A stretch of 64,000 nucleotides of DNA from Phycicoccus avicenniae_A (GCF_050496545.1 NZ_JBNVZV010000011.1:62001-126000); one strand, 5' to 3'; positions 25,194-34,387 are shown, numbered from the stretch's first letter. Notes: generated from the letters alone by a model not told the origin. Translations and numbers: made by a program.

Positions 25194-26111
25194 TCAGCCC
25201 AGGCCGTTGGCCTTGAGGAACTCCTCGGCGACGGCCTTGGGGTCCTTCTTGTCGATGTCGGTCTGCTTGAGCATCTGCGTGACCGCGTCGGTGGTCAGCT
25301 TGGCCGAGACCGCGTTGAGCGCGTCCTTGACCTGGTCGGCCTTGTCGGCGCGCACGAGCGGCACGATGTTCTGCGAGCCGAACACCTTCTTGGTGTCCTC
25401 GAGCACGACGAGGTTGTTCGCCGCGATGCCGGGGTCGGTGGAGAACACGTTAGCGACGTCGGCCTGCCCGTTGACGACGGCCTGGAGCACCGCCTGCCCC
25501 GTGAGCGGCCGGAAGGTCCCGAACGTCACGCCGTAGACCTTCTCGAGGCCGACGACACCCTGCGGACGCTGCTTGAACTCCGGCTGCGCGGCGAGCGTCA
25601 TGTCGCCGGAGACGGCCTTGAGGTCCTCGATGGTCTTGAGGTTCTTGGAGTCGGCGGTCTCCTTCGTCACGGCGAGGGAGTCGACGTCCTCGGCGGCGGA
25701 CTTGTCGAGCACCGTCAGGGTGTCGGGGATGACCTCCTGCGCCTTCTTGTAGACCTCGTCGGGGTCGGTACCCGAGTAGGACTTGTCGTAGAAGACGGCG
25801 AGCGCACCGGTGTACTCGGGGAAGACCTGCACCGAGTTGTCCTCGAGGGCACGCAGGTAGATCTCACGCGCACCGATGTTGGTCTTCGTCGTGGCGTCGA
25901 TGCCCTTGGCGCGCAGCGCGCCGGCGTACACCTCGGCGAGGAGGGTGGACTCGGAGAAGTCGGCGCCGCCGACGACGATCGAGCCGGAGGAGCCACCCGA
26001 GGCGCCGGCGGACGGCGCGTCGGACGCGAGCGGGTCGCTGCCGCCACCGCAGGCCGACAGCCCGAGAGCGGCGGCGACGGCGACGGTGCTGAGGACGGTT
26101 CTGCGCTTCAT
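25194..26111 (-). CDS. Osmoprotectant (glycine betaine/choline-type) ABC substrate-binding lipoprotein
   Basis: 305 residues. The lipobox LSAC places the lipid on Cys21. The mature part (IVVGGADFSESTLLAEVYAGALRAKG) and the EYTGAL segment are hallmarks of the OpuAC/OpuBC/ProX family that binds quaternary ammonium compounds. It is last in the ATPase-permease-permease-binding protein operon, 127 nt after the second permease. AAAGGGA serves as ribosome site. The ligand could be glycine betaine, choline or carnitine. Confidence 0.92.
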   Translation of the reverse strand: MKRRTVLSTVAVAAALGLSACGGGSDPLASDAPSAGASGGSSGSIVVGGADFSESTLLAEVYAGALRAKGIDATTKTNIGAREIYLRALEDNSVQVFPEYTGALAVFYDKSYSGTDPDEVYKKAQEVIPDTLTVLDKSAAEDVDSLAVTKETADSKNLKTIEDLKAVSGDMTLAAQPEFKQRPQGVVGLEKVYGVTFGTFRPLTGQAVLQAVVNGQADVANVFSTDPGIAANNLVVLEDTKKVFGSQNIVPLVRADKADQVKDALNAVSAKLTTDAVTQMLKQTDIDKKDPKAVAEEFLKANGLG

Positions 26112-26238
26112 CGGGTCGGTCCCTTTCGTGGTGGCCGGGCTCGGGGGCCGGGGCCGGTGTGCGGTCGGTGCAACGGGGTCGGGGGCGCCACGTCGTGGCG
26201 TCCGGATGGCTCGGTCGGGCGGGCGGTCGGCGAGCGCC

Positions 26239-27006
26239 TCACGTCATCCCACCCGGACCAACAGGTGTCCGGGCGTTTACTTCCGCCGTCGCGGCATCGT
26301 CATCGTTTCGTGACCCACCGACAGCGCGGCGCGCACCGCCCAGCCCGGGCGAGACGAGCCGCCGCTGGAGCAGCGCGAGCAGCCCCTCGAGCAGCACCGC
26401 CAGCACCGCGACCAGCAGCGCACCGGCCGCGGCCTGCGGGTAGTCACCGAACGCGATGCCGTCGACGAGCAGCCGGCCCAGACCCCCCAGCCCGATGAAC
26501 GCCGCGATGGTGGCCGTCGCCACCACCTGCAACGACGCGGTGCGTACCCCGGACATCAGGAGGGGCAGCGCGCACGGCAGCTCGACCTGGCGCAGCACCT
26601 GCCAGCCGGTCATGCCGACCCCCCGAGCGGCGTCGCGGGCCGCCGGGTCGACGGCCTCCACCCCCGCGTACGTCCCGGCGAGGAGCGGCGGCACGGCGAG
26701 CAGCACGAGCACGATGGTCGCCGGCACGAGGAAGGCGAGGTCGCCCTTCAGCGAGGGGCCGAGCCAGAGCGCGAACGCGAAGAGCAGGCCGAGCGTCGGC
26801 ACGGCGCGCGCCGCGTTCGTCGCGGTGACGAGCCAGCGCAGCCGCCCGGTGTGGCCGATGTACAGCCCCAGCGGGAGCGCGACCAGCAGCGCCAGCACCA
26901 TCGCGAGGATGCTGTACCAGAGGTGCTCGAACAGCCGGTTGAGGACGCCGTCCGGTCCCGACCAGTGGGCGGGGTCGGCCAGCCAGGAGAAGAGCGAGCC
27001 GATCAT
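26239..27006 (-). CDS. Osmoprotectant ABC transporter permease 2 (OpuBB/OpuCD-like)
   Basis: 255 residues with five to six membrane helices. The inner-membrane component signature is at AARGVGMTGWQVLRQVELPCALPLLMSGVRTA (the EAA loop). The hydrophilic C-tail (RNDDDAATAEVNARTPV) is longer than usual. The start overlaps the upstream permease stop by 4 nt (ATGA). It pairs with the other permease to form the channel. Confidence 0.9.
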   Translation of the reverse strand: MIGSLFSWLADPAHWSGPDGVLNRLFEHLWYSILAMVLALLVALPLGLYIGHTGRLRWLVTATNAARAVPTLGLLFAFALWLGPSLKGDLAFLVPATIVLVLLAVPPLLAGTYAGVEAVDPAARDAARGVGMTGWQVLRQVELPCALPLLMSGVRTASLQVVATATIAAFIGLGGLGRLLVDGIAFGDYPQAAAGALLVAVLAVLLEGLLALLQRRLVSPGLGGARRAVGGSRNDDDAATAEVNARTPVGPGGMT

Positions 27007-27650
27007 GCGCGGGCTCCCGTCGCCCGGCGCCACGGCGTGAGGCCGCGGGCCACGAGCTGGATGACGAGGTCGAGCAGGAGCGCCAGCACCATCGTCGCGA
27101 CGATGCCCGTGAGGAGCTCGCCCCAGATGATCCGGCGGTAGCCGTCGACGAGGAGGTTGCCGAGCTGCGAGACCCCGACCACGGAGGCGATGGAGACGAT
27201 CGAGACGTTGGAGACGGCGGCCACGCGCAGACCGGCAGCGATGACCGGCACCGCGAGCGGCAGCTCGACCCCGAAGAGCCGGCGCAGCCCGCGGTAGCCC
27301 ATCGCGGTGGCCGCCTGCTCGACGTGGTCGGGCACGGAGATCAGGCCGTCGGCGACGGTGCGCGCGAGCAGGGCGACCGTGTAGATGGTCATCGCGACGA
27401 CGACGTTGGCCGGGTCGAGGATCTTGGTGCCGAGGATGAGCGGCATGATGACGAACAGGGCGAGCGAGGGGATCGTGTAGAGCAGACCCGTCGAGGTGAC
27501 GACGGCCGGGTAGGCCCCGCGCCAGCGCTTGGCCGCCCATCCCAACGGCACCGACAGCACGAGCCCGATGAGCAGCGGCAGCCCCGCGAGGTACAGGTGC
27601 GACCCGGCGAGGTCGATGACCGTGCGCCAGTTGGCGGTCAGCCAGTCCAC
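27003..27650 (-). CDS. Osmoprotectant ABC transporter permease 1 (OpuBB/ProW-like)
   Basis: 215 residues. The EAA-type loop is QAATAMGYRGLRRLFGVELPLAVPVIAAGLRVA, and LLYTIPSLALFVIMP is the conserved second-helix segment of this permease group. GTG 27650 follows the ATPase stop with a 1-nt gap. There is no periplasmic-binding fusion, unlike OpuBC-type chimeras. Confidence 0.9.
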   Translation of the reverse strand: MDWLTANWRTVIDLAGSHLYLAGLPLLIGLVLSVPLGWAAKRWRGAYPAVVTSTGLLYTIPSLALFVIMPLILGTKILDPANVVVAMTIYTVALLARTVADGLISVPDHVEQAATAMGYRGLRRLFGVELPLAVPVIAAGLRVAAVSNVSIVSIASVVGVSQLGNLLVDGYRRIIWGELLTGIVATMVLALLLDLVIQLVARGLTPWRRATGARA

Positions 27651-27651
27651 G

Positions 27652-28791
27652 TCAGGCCTCGTCGCCCGCGACGCTCATCGCGCCGCCGCGCACGGGGTCG
27701 GCCTCGTCGCGCTCCGGGCGGTCGGTGTCCTCGATGGCGCTGAGCACCTCGTGGGCCAGCACGGTCCCGACGAGCGAGCCGCTGCCGTCGACGACCACGC
27801 CGCGGCGCGACGGCGAGGAGAGGGCGGCGTCGAGGGCGCCGCGCAGCGAGCCGTCGGCCCGGGCCACCGTGCCGCCGCGGTGCAGGTCGGCGTCCTCGAC
27901 GGCCCGCCCCGCGAGGCGCGCGGGCTCGACCCATCCGAGCGGGTGCCGGTCGTCGTCGACGACGAGCAGCCACGACGCCCGGTGCTCCGGCGTCTCCCCG
28001 ATGACGACCGTCGGCTCCGGACGCAGCGGCAGGCGCGGCGTCGGCTGGAACTGCAGCGCGCGGTACCCGCGGTCGCGCCCGACGAAGTCGGCGACGAAGT
28101 CGTCGGCCGGGTGCGCGAGCAGGTAGGCCGGCTCGGCCACCTGGGCGAGCGTGCCGCCGACCCGCAGCACCGCCACCTGGTCGCCGAGCTTGACCGCCTC
28201 GTCGATGTCGTGGGTGACGAAGACGATGGTCTTGCCGAGCTCGTCCTGGAGGCGCAGGAACTCGTCCTGCAGCTGGTCGCGCACGACGGGGTCGACGGCC
28301 GAGAACGGCTCGTCCATGAGCATGACGGGCGGGTCGGCGGCCAGCGCCCGGGCCACCCCCACGCGCTGCTGCTGCCCGCCCGAGAGCTGGGCCGGGTACC
28401 GGTCGCCGAGATGCGCGTCCAGACCAACCCGCTCGATCAGCTCGCGCGAGCGGTCGTGGACCTTCTTCCGGTCCCAGCCGAGCAGCCGCGGCACCGTGCC
28501 GATGTTGTCGAGGACCGTGCGGTGCGGGAAGAGGCCGGCGTGCTGGATGACGTAGCCGATGCCGCGCCGCAGCTCGGCCTGGTCCATCCGCCCGGTGTCC
28601 TGGCCGTCGAGGAAGATCGAGCCGCGGGTGGGTTCGATCATCCGGTTGACCATGCGCAGGCTCGTGGTCTTGCCACAGCCGGACGGCCCCACGAGGACGG
28701 TGATCTTGCCCGTCGGCGCCGTGAGGCTGAGGTCGTCGACGGCGACCGTGCCGTCCGGGTACTGCTTGGTGACGCCGTCGAAGCGGATCAT
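27652..28791 (-). CDS. Osmoprotectant ABC transporter ATP-binding protein with CBS domains (OpuCA/ProV-like)
   Basis: 379 residues. Walker A is GPSGCGKTT, the signature LSGGQQQRVG, Walker B VMLMDEPFSA and the H-loop VFVTHD. The C-terminal 120 residues form a CBS-type region (LLVVDDDRHPLGWV..RRGVVVDGSGSLVGTVL), known in OpuA-type ATPases as an ionic-strength sensor. It is first gene of the importer operon and divergent from the MFS gene, with a 106-nt shared upstream region. Confidence 0.93.
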   Translation of the reverse strand: MIRFDGVTKQYPDGTVAVDDLSLTAPTGKITVLVGPSGCGKTTSLRMVNRMIEPTRGSIFLDGQDTGRMDQAELRRGIGYVIQHAGLFPHRTVLDNIGTVPRLLGWDRKKVHDRSRELIERVGLDAHLGDRYPAQLSGGQQQRVGVARALAADPPVMLMDEPFSAVDPVVRDQLQDEFLRLQDELGKTIVFVTHDIDEAVKLGDQVAVLRVGGTLAQVAEPAYLLAHPADDFVADFVGRDRGYRALQFQPTPRLPLRPEPTVVIGETPEHRASWLLVVDDDRHPLGWVEPARLAGRAVEDADLHRGGTVARADGSLRGALDAALSSPSRRGVVVDGSGSLVGTVLAHEVLSAIEDTDRPERDEADPVRGGAMSVAGDEA

Positions 28792-28897
28792 CCGTCGACC
28801 CTAACGGGCCCCGGTGCGGCCGGACCGCCTTGCCGGTCGGCCTTTCACGACACCGTGACCGCTCCGTGACCAGCGCCGCGGGCCCTAACGTGAGGGC

Positions 28898-30313
28898 GTG
28901 ACGGGTGATGCGGGGTCGGTCGAGGTCGGCGAGCACCTCGACCGTGCATCGATGCGGGGGCGGATGGTCCTCGCGGGCCTCACCCTCGGCACCGGGGTGG
29001 CGATCCTCGACGGCAGCGTGGTCAACGTGGCCCTCCGGAGCATCGGCACCGACCTCGATGCCTCGCTCGCCCAGCTCCAGTGGGTCGTCAACGGGTACCT
29101 GCTGGCACTCGCCGCGCTCGTCCTCGTCGGGGGTGGCATCGGGGACCGGCTCGGGCGGAAACGGGTGTACCTCACCGGGGTCGGCTGGTTCGCCGCGGCC
29201 TCGGCGCTGTGCGCCCTCGCGCAGAGGCCGGCCCAGCTGGTCGGGCTGCGGGTGCTGCAGGGGGTGGGCGCCGCGCTGCTCACGCCGGGGGCGCTGGCCG
29301 TCATCCGGACCTCGTTCCGGCCGGAGGACCGGGCGGCGGCCATCGGCACGTGGGCGGGGTTCTCCGGCGTGGCGGCGGCGCTCGGGCCGCTCGTGGGCGG
29401 GTGGCTGGTCGACCACGCGTCGTGGCGATGGGTGTTCGGCCTCAACGTGCCGCTGTGCGCGGCCGTCGTCGCGCTGACCCTTCGAACGGCTCCGGAGAGC
29501 CGGGACCCGGATGCCGCCGGTCGACGGTTCGACGTGCCCGGGGCGGTGCTCACGGCGGTGTCGCTGGGCTCGCTCACCTACGTGCTGACGGCGGCCGGGA
29601 CGCTGCCGCCGTGGGGAACGGCGGCTGGCTGGGTACTGGCCGTGGGTGCCGCGGTGGCCTTCGTCGTCGTCGAGCGGCGCTCGGCCCATCCGCTGGTCCC
29701 GTTGTCCCTCTTCGGTTCCCGCGTCTTCTCGGCCGCCAACGCGATGACCCTGCTCGTCTACGGAGCGCTCGGGTCGGTGACCGTCTTCGTCGTCCTCGAG
29801 TTCCAGGTGGCCGGGTGGAGCGCGTTGTCCGCCGGGCTGTCGAGCCTCCCGATCACCGTGGCGCTGATGCTGCTGTCGTCGCGCTCGGCGCGGCTGGCCG
29901 AGCGGGCGGGGCCCCGGCTGCCGATGACCGTCGGCCCGCTCGTGTGCGCGGCGGGCGCGCTGCTGCTCCTGCGCGTCGGCACGGACGCGGGGTGGGCCGA
30001 CGTGCTCCCGGGCATGGTCGTCTTCGCCCTCGGGCTCGCGACGCTGGTCTCCCCGCTGACGGCGGCCGTGCTCGCGGCCTCTCCCGACAGCCGCGCCGGC
30101 GTGGCCAGCGGCGTGAACAACGCTGTCGCGCGAGCCGGTTCGCTGCTCGCGGTGGCCGCGCTGCCCGGCCTGGTGGGGCTCGCCGGTACCGACTACCTGG
30201 ATCCCGACGCGATGACGGCCGGGTACCGCGCGGCGATGCTGTGGTGCGCCGGGCTGCTGGCAGCGGGCGGCATCGTCAGCTGGTTCGGCCTGTCCCGAGG
30301 AGGGCCTCGGTGA
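28898..30313 (+). CDS. MFS drug-efflux-type transporter (DHA2 family)
   Basis: 471 residues with about 14 hydrophobic helices. The loop 2-3 motif GGGIGDRLGRKRVY, the opening ILDGSVVNVALRSIG and the motif GPLVGGWLVDH are typical of EmrB/QacA proton antiporters. GTG 28898 is the start. It is divergent from the osmoprotectant operon. Its last 38 bases overlap the convergent hydrolase gene. The substrate is unknown. Confidence 0.9.
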   Translation: MTGDAGSVEVGEHLDRASMRGRMVLAGLTLGTGVAILDGSVVNVALRSIGTDLDASLAQLQWVVNGYLLALAALVLVGGGIGDRLGRKRVYLTGVGWFAAASALCALAQRPAQLVGLRVLQGVGAALLTPGALAVIRTSFRPEDRAAAIGTWAGFSGVAAALGPLVGGWLVDHASWRWVFGLNVPLCAAVVALTLRTAPESRDPDAAGRRFDVPGAVLTAVSLGSLTYVLTAAGTLPPWGTAAGWVLAVGAAVAFVVVERRSAHPLVPLSLFGSRVFSAANAMTLLVYGALGSVTVFVVLEFQVAGWSALSAGLSSLPITVALMLLSSRSARLAERAGPRLPMTVGPLVCAAGALLLLRVGTDAGWADVLPGMVVFALGLATLVSPLTAAVLAASPDSRAGVASGVNNAVARAGSLLAVAALPGLVGLAGTDYLDPDAMTAGYRAAMLWCAGLLAAGGIVSWFGLSRGGPR

Positions 30314-31004
30314 CGAAGTCGGTCACCGTGCGGTGCCAGTAGGAGGCGCGGCGGAGCATCGCGTGCTTCTCCCCCGGGACCCGCAGGTGGGTGACGTCGG
30401 CGCCGGACTCCTCCCACCGCTGGGCGATGACGGCGGTGCGGCGCGGGTCGGTCATCCGGTCCCCGCTGCCGTGCATGAGGAGGACGGGGACGCCGGCGCG
30501 CGGCCGGCGGGCATCCCCTTCGACCCAGGGGGCGAGGGCGGCGACGGCGGCGACACCGGGCTCGGCCGCCAGCTGGAGGGCCACGCGCCCGCCCATCGAG
30601 TGGCCGACGAGGGCGACCGGCACGCCCGGGAGGACGCGGCGGATGCGGTCGAGGGCCCAGCGGGCGTCGTGCACGGGGTCCTGCTCGTGCCCGTTCCAGC
30701 CGCGGACCCGGTTCTTCAGGCGCAGCACCGCGAGCGAGCCGTCACCCGCGTGCTGGAGCGCGGTGGCGAAGGGGAGCATCCGCACGACCGAGAGGCGTCG
30801 CCACGTGACGCGCTCGTGGCTGCGCTCGGCCCCGCCGTGGAGGACGAGGACGACACCCACCGGGTCGTCGGGCACGTGGCCGCGCAGCTCGGCGCCGCCC
30901 CCGCCGTCGCGGGAGAGCAGGGCGTCGGCGAGCGCCAGCGGGGAGCCGGCCTCGTCGTCGTGGTGACCGGCGGCATCGGCGCTGCTCGCAGGGCGTTCGG
31001 GCAT
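30276..31004 (-). CDS. Alpha/beta hydrolase
   Basis: 242 residues. The nucleophile elbow is VALVGHSMGGRVAL. The acid is probably the Asp in HGSGDRMTDP, and the His is in GEKHAMLRRA. HGGAE near residue 57 supplies the oxyanion region. It is a cytosolic serine hydrolase of unknown substrate. ATG 31004 was chosen as the first start giving an ordinary N-terminus. It overlaps the MFS gene 3' end by 38 bp in convergent orientation. Confidence 0.88.
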   Translation of the reverse strand: MPERPASSADAAGHHDDEAGSPLALADALLSRDGGGGAELRGHVPDDPVGVVLVLHGGAERSHERVTWRRLSVVRMLPFATALQHAGDGSLAVLRLKNRVRGWNGHEQDPVHDARWALDRIRRVLPGVPVALVGHSMGGRVALQLAAEPGVAAVAALAPWVEGDARRPRAGVPVLLMHGSGDRMTDPRRTAVIAQRWEESGADVTHLRVPGEKHAMLRRASYWHRTVTDFVTEALLGTGRTS

Positions 31005-31168
31005 CAGGGGCCTCCGAGTCGGTACGGAGCGGTCTGCGGCGGACCGTCGTCCGCACCTGCGATGCGTACCCTGCGTCGGCACCGCGGGCGTGGACGGAGA
31101 CCGTCACCGGCGTGTCGTGGAGGCGTTCGGCGCAGGTGGGGCGCCCGGATGGGTGGCGCCGACGACGC

Positions 31169-31744
31169 TCAGACGTCGGCGCGGTGGAAGTTCTGGAAGC
31201 TGCGGCTGGCGGTGGGGCCGCGCTGGCCCTGGTAGTGCGAGCCGTAGCCCTCGGAGCCGTAGGGGCTCTCGGCCGGGCTGCTCAGACGGAAGAAGGCGAG
31301 CTGGCCGATCTTCATGCCGGGCCAGAGCATGATCGGCAGGGTCGCGACGTTGCTGAGCTCGAGGGTGACGTGGCCGGTGAAGCCGGGGTCGACGAAGCCG
31401 GCGGTGGCGTGGGTCAGCAGGCCGAGGCGGCCGAGGCTGGACTTGCCCTCGACGCGGGCGGCGAGGTCGTCGGGGAGGCTGACTGTCTCGAGGGTGGAGC
31501 CGAGGACGAACTCGCCGGGGTGGAGGACGAAGCCCTCCTGCGGCTCGACCTCGACGAGGCGGGTGAGGTCGGCCTGGTCCTGGCTCGGGTCGATGACCTG
31601 GTACTTGTGGTTGTCGAAGAGCCGGAAGAACTTGTCGAGGCGCACGTCGACGCTGCTCGGCTGGATCATGTCGGGGTCCCACGGGTCGAGGACGACCCGT
31701 CCGGCCTCGATCTCGGCACGGATGTCGCGGTCGGAGAGCAGCAC
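31169..31744 (-). CDS. dcd: dCTP deaminase
   Basis: 191 residues starting (GTG) MLLSDRDIRAEIEAGR. The family core RVEGKSSLGRLGLLTHATAGFVDPGFTGHVTLELSN contains the nucleotide-binding and catalytic Glu. It deaminates dCTP; the actinobacterial members are often bifunctional (dCTP to dUMP). The gene is followed divergently by tRNA-Gly. Confidence 0.96.
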   Translation of the reverse strand: MLLSDRDIRAEIEAGRVVLDPWDPDMIQPSSVDVRLDKFFRLFDNHKYQVIDPSQDQADLTRLVEVEPQEGFVLHPGEFVLGSTLETVSLPDDLAARVEGKSSLGRLGLLTHATAGFVDPGFTGHVTLELSNVATLPIMLWPGMKIGQLAFFRLSSPAESPYGSEGYGSHYQGQRGPTASRSFQNFHRADV

Positions 31745-31851
31745 GGCGTCAGGCTACCGGTGGGGGTCCGGGGTGGGTGCGGTGCCGGGGTGCGGTTCGG
31801 CTAGACTTCCCGGCGCCGGGGAGGTCGCTCGTGTGGATCTCGACCCGGCAC

Positions 31852-31922
31852 GCCGATGTAGCTCAATGGTAGAGCGCCAGCTTCCCAAGCTGGACACGCG
31901 GGTTCGATTCCCGTCATCGGCT
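31852..31922 (+). tRNA. tRNA-Gly(CCC)
   Basis: The acceptor GCCGATG pairs with CATCGGC. The anticodon arm CCAGC-TTCCCAA-GCTGG gives CCC (reads GGG), and the T-arm GCGGG-TTCGATT-CCCGT is standard. CCA is not encoded. A long hairpin follows within 2 nt. Confidence 0.95.
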
Positions 31923-32215
31923 CTGACGCAGAACGGACCGGGCAACGCTTTTCCGCCCGGTCCGTTCTGCGTCACTGGTGAGGTGGCCGGGAATCGGCGG
32001 GTCGCATGCTCTGCATGGGCGGAGCCGCCGGCGCGAAGCGCCCCCACGCGACGGATCCCGTCATCGGCTCTGACGCAGAACGGACCGGGCAACGCTTCTC
32101 CGCCCGGTCCGTTCTGCGTCACTGGTGAGGTGGCCGGGAATCGGCGGGTCCCATGCTCTGCATGGGCGGAGCCGCCGGCGCGAAGCGCCCCCACGCGACG
32201 GATCCCGTCATCGGC
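31909..32215. repeat. 147-bp tandem repeat starting in the tRNA-Gly 3' end
   Basis: Two units (31909-32055 and 32056-32202) plus a final 13-nt copy repeat with period 147. Each begins with TCCCGTCATCGGC, the last bases of tRNA-Gly. Each then has a 20-bp perfect hairpin and the CATGCTCTGCATG palindrome. Only a few bases differ (for example TTTT/TTCT in the loop). The 536-nt gap 31923-32458 holds this repeat and two family B hairpins; no gene was seen. Confidence 0.92.
31924..31974 (+). terminator. 20-bp perfect hairpin after tRNA-Gly
   Basis: The arms 31924-31943 and 31955-31974 (TGACGCAGAACGGACCGGGC and complement) are perfectly paired around an 11-nt loop. This is the probable tRNA terminator, duplicated at 32071-32121. 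Confidence 0.65.
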
Positions 32216-32265
32216 CCGAGCATCCGCTGGGAGCCCGAGCATCCGCGTGGGGCCCGAGCACGCCG

Positions 32266-32310
32266 GTCGAGGTGAAACCGGACCCTGAGGGGGCCCAGTT
32301 TCACCTCGAC
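32266..32310. repeat. Hairpin repeat family B (copy 3)
   Basis: Perfect 13-bp arms GTCGAGGTGAAAC / GTTTCACCTCGAC enclose a 19-nt GC-rich centre. Confidence 0.65.
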
Positions 32311-32339
32311 CGAGAGGACCACGCGGGCTTGAGCAACTC

Positions 32340-32386
32340 GTTCGAGGTGATAGCGCACCACCAGACGGTCCAGATTCACCTCGAAC
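32340..32386. repeat. Hairpin repeat family B (copy 4)
   Basis: The 11-bp arms GTTCGAGGTGA / TCACCTCGAAC have a 25-nt centre unlike copies 1 and 3, so only the arms are conserved. Confidence 0.6.
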
Positions 32387-32458
32387 CACGAGGAGGTGTC
32401 GGCCCCGGCCACGCCGAGGGGATGGCCGCGACGGCACGGGTCTCACTACGCTCGCCGG

Positions 32459-32929
32459 ATGGCGGCCCGTCTCCTCCTTCTCGCGGCGACCGTCTGCGCG
32501 GGACTCGTCGCGGGGGTGTACCTCTTCTACGCGCACACCGTCCTGCCGGCCCTGCGCGCGGCGGGTGACACGACCTTCGTCGCCGCCTACGCCGCCCTCG
32601 ACCGCCGGATCGTCAACCCCTGGTTCCTCCTCACCTCCTTCCTCGGCGCCCCGCTCCTCGCCGGCGCGGCCCTGGCCGTCACCTGGGGCGACCCCGCGGC
32701 ACCCTGGGTGGCCGCCGCACTCGTCCTCCACCTCGTGACCACGGCCGTGACCGCCATCGTCCACCTCCCCCGCAACGACCGGCTCAAGGCCCTCGCCGGC
32801 GACCCCGCCTCCACGGCAGCCGCCCGCGCGGCCCTCGAGGAGCACACCTGGGTGCGGTGGAACCTCGTGCGCGTGGCGACGTCCGTCGGCGCACTGGCGT
32901 GCGTCGCCTGGGGTCTGACCCTGGCGTAG
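32459..32929 (+). CDS. DUF1772 (anthrone-oxygenase-like) membrane protein
   Basis: 156 residues with four membrane helices: residues 3-25, about 60-80, 85-105 and 135-155. The arrangement FYAHTVLPALRAAGD..AYAALDRRIVNPWF..HLPRNDRLKAL..HTWVRWNLVRV matches DUF1772, including the conserved N-x-P-x-N-D-type loop and WxRWNxxR. The function is unknown in bacteria. There is no clear Shine-Dalgarno site, so the start is tentative. Confidence 0.8.
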   Translation: MAARLLLLAATVCAGLVAGVYLFYAHTVLPALRAAGDTTFVAAYAALDRRIVNPWFLLTSFLGAPLLAGAALAVTWGDPAAPWVAAALVLHLVTTAVTAIVHLPRNDRLKALAGDPASTAAARAALEEHTWVRWNLVRVATSVGALACVAWGLTLA

Positions 32930-33049
32930 GCCCTGCTCGGTCACGGCTCGCGCGTCCACCGGGCCGGCACGGGTCCGCGGGAGTAGCCTCCTCCCACCGC
33001 ATGCAGGGGCAGCGGACGTCTCTGTCGTCCCGTCTTCCGAGGATCTCCG

Positions 33050-34369
33050 ATGCACCTCCCCTCCCGCTCGGTCCGCACCGCACTCGTCGTCTCCGTCGCG
33101 GCCGCCCTCGCCGCCGGCGCCCCGACCGCCGGCGCCGTCACCGGCCCGCGCGCCTCCTCACCGGCCACCGCCGCGGCCGTGGCCCCGGCCGCCGCCCCGG
33201 CAGCCGCCGCCGCGTACACGTACACGGCCGCCGACCTGCGGCTGAACAGGGCCCTCAAGAGCAGGGTCACCACCGCCCGGTTCGGCACCGCGTTCTCCGG
33301 CACCGTCCTCGACGCCGGGAGCAACACGTTGATCTGGACGAGAGGTGGGTCGACGGCCCTGATGCCGGCCTCCACGACCAAGCTCGTGACCGCCCACAAC
33401 GCCCTGACGGTCTTCGGCCCGGACGCTCGCTGGACGACCCGGGTGCGCACGATGCCGACGCGCGGTGACGTCGTCGTCGAGGCCACCGGTGACCCCGGCC
33501 TCTCGAGCGCCCAGCTCGACGCCATGGCCCGCCTGACGGCCGCCTGGCTGAAGGAGCAGGGCATCACCTCGTCCCGCGTGTGGGTCGACGACGACGTGTT
33601 CCCCACGCCGAGCCTTGCCCCCGGCTGGAAGGCCAGCTACGTCCCCGACTCGATCGCCCCGGTGCGGGGCCTGGTCCGCGACCAGCGCGGCTTCTCCGAC
33701 ACCTCCCTCGACGTCGGCGTGTACTTCCGCGACCGGCTCCGGGCGCGGGGCATCCCCACCGCCTCCTACGCGGGCCGCGCGAACGCAGCCCCCACCTCGA
33801 CGACCATCGTGCTGAGCCGCGGCCAGACCGTGGCGACCCTCGTCAGCCGGATGCTCCTGGGCAGCGACAACGAGATCGCCGAGGCGCTGCACAAGCTGGT
33901 CGGGATCAAGCAGGGGACCGGGGCCTCGTGGACCGGCGCCCGCACCGCCCAGTCGAAGGTGCTCCAGGGCCAGGGGCTCGCGCTCACCGCGCTGTACGAC
34001 GGCTCGGGCCTCTCCCGCTCCGACCGGCTCTCCAGCGTCCAGATCGCCCGCATCGTCGACCGCGGCATCGACAGCCGCTACCCGAAGCTCGCCCCGATGC
34101 GGCTGGTCGCCGCGATGCCCACGGCCGGCCGGACCGGCACGCTGGCGGCCAAGTACTCCCGCTTCACCACATCACCGTCGAAGTGCGCCGCGGGCAAGGT
34201 GTGGGCCAAGACCGGGCGCCTGGCCGACGTCGTCTCGCTCGCCGGGTTCACCCGCGCCGAGGACGGTCGCGTCAAGGTGTTCGCGTTCGTCGTCAACGGC
34301 AAGGAGTCGACGCTGCGCCTCCGCCAGGACGTCGACATGCTGGCCGCCACCGTGAACGGTTGCTACTGA
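33050..34369 (+). CDS. dacB: D-alanyl-D-alanine carboxypeptidase/endopeptidase (S13, DacB/PBP4 type)
   Basis: 439 residues. A Sec signal peptide (about 1-29, ending AGA) is followed by an alanine-rich stretch. The three penicillin-binding boxes are visible: Ser108-x-x-Lys111 in PASTTK, SDN in LGSDNEIAE and KTG in WAKTGRL. The large insert between boxes 1 and 2 is typical of peptidase family S13. The enzyme trims peptidoglycan outside the membrane. It is monocistronic. Confidence 0.94.
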   Translation: MHLPSRSVRTALVVSVAAALAAGAPTAGAVTGPRASSPATAAAVAPAAAPAAAAAYTYTAADLRLNRALKSRVTTARFGTAFSGTVLDAGSNTLIWTRGGSTALMPASTTKLVTAHNALTVFGPDARWTTRVRTMPTRGDVVVEATGDPGLSSAQLDAMARLTAAWLKEQGITSSRVWVDDDVFPTPSLAPGWKASYVPDSIAPVRGLVRDQRGFSDTSLDVGVYFRDRLRARGIPTASYAGRANAAPTSTTIVLSRGQTVATLVSRMLLGSDNEIAEALHKLVGIKQGTGASWTGARTAQSKVLQGQGLALTALYDGSGLSRSDRLSSVQIARIVDRGIDSRYPKLAPMRLVAAMPTAGRTGTLAAKYSRFTTSPSKCAAGKVWAKTGRLADVVSLAGFTRAEDGRVKVFAFVVNGKESTLRLRQDVDMLAATVNGCY

Positions 34370-34387
34370 GCCGAACCCGCGCGGGCG

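Noticed and set aside
31909..32458. Integrated mobile element at tRNA-Gly
   Set aside because: The repeated unit is only 147 bp and carries no integrase or transposase gene. It is kept as a tandem repeat.
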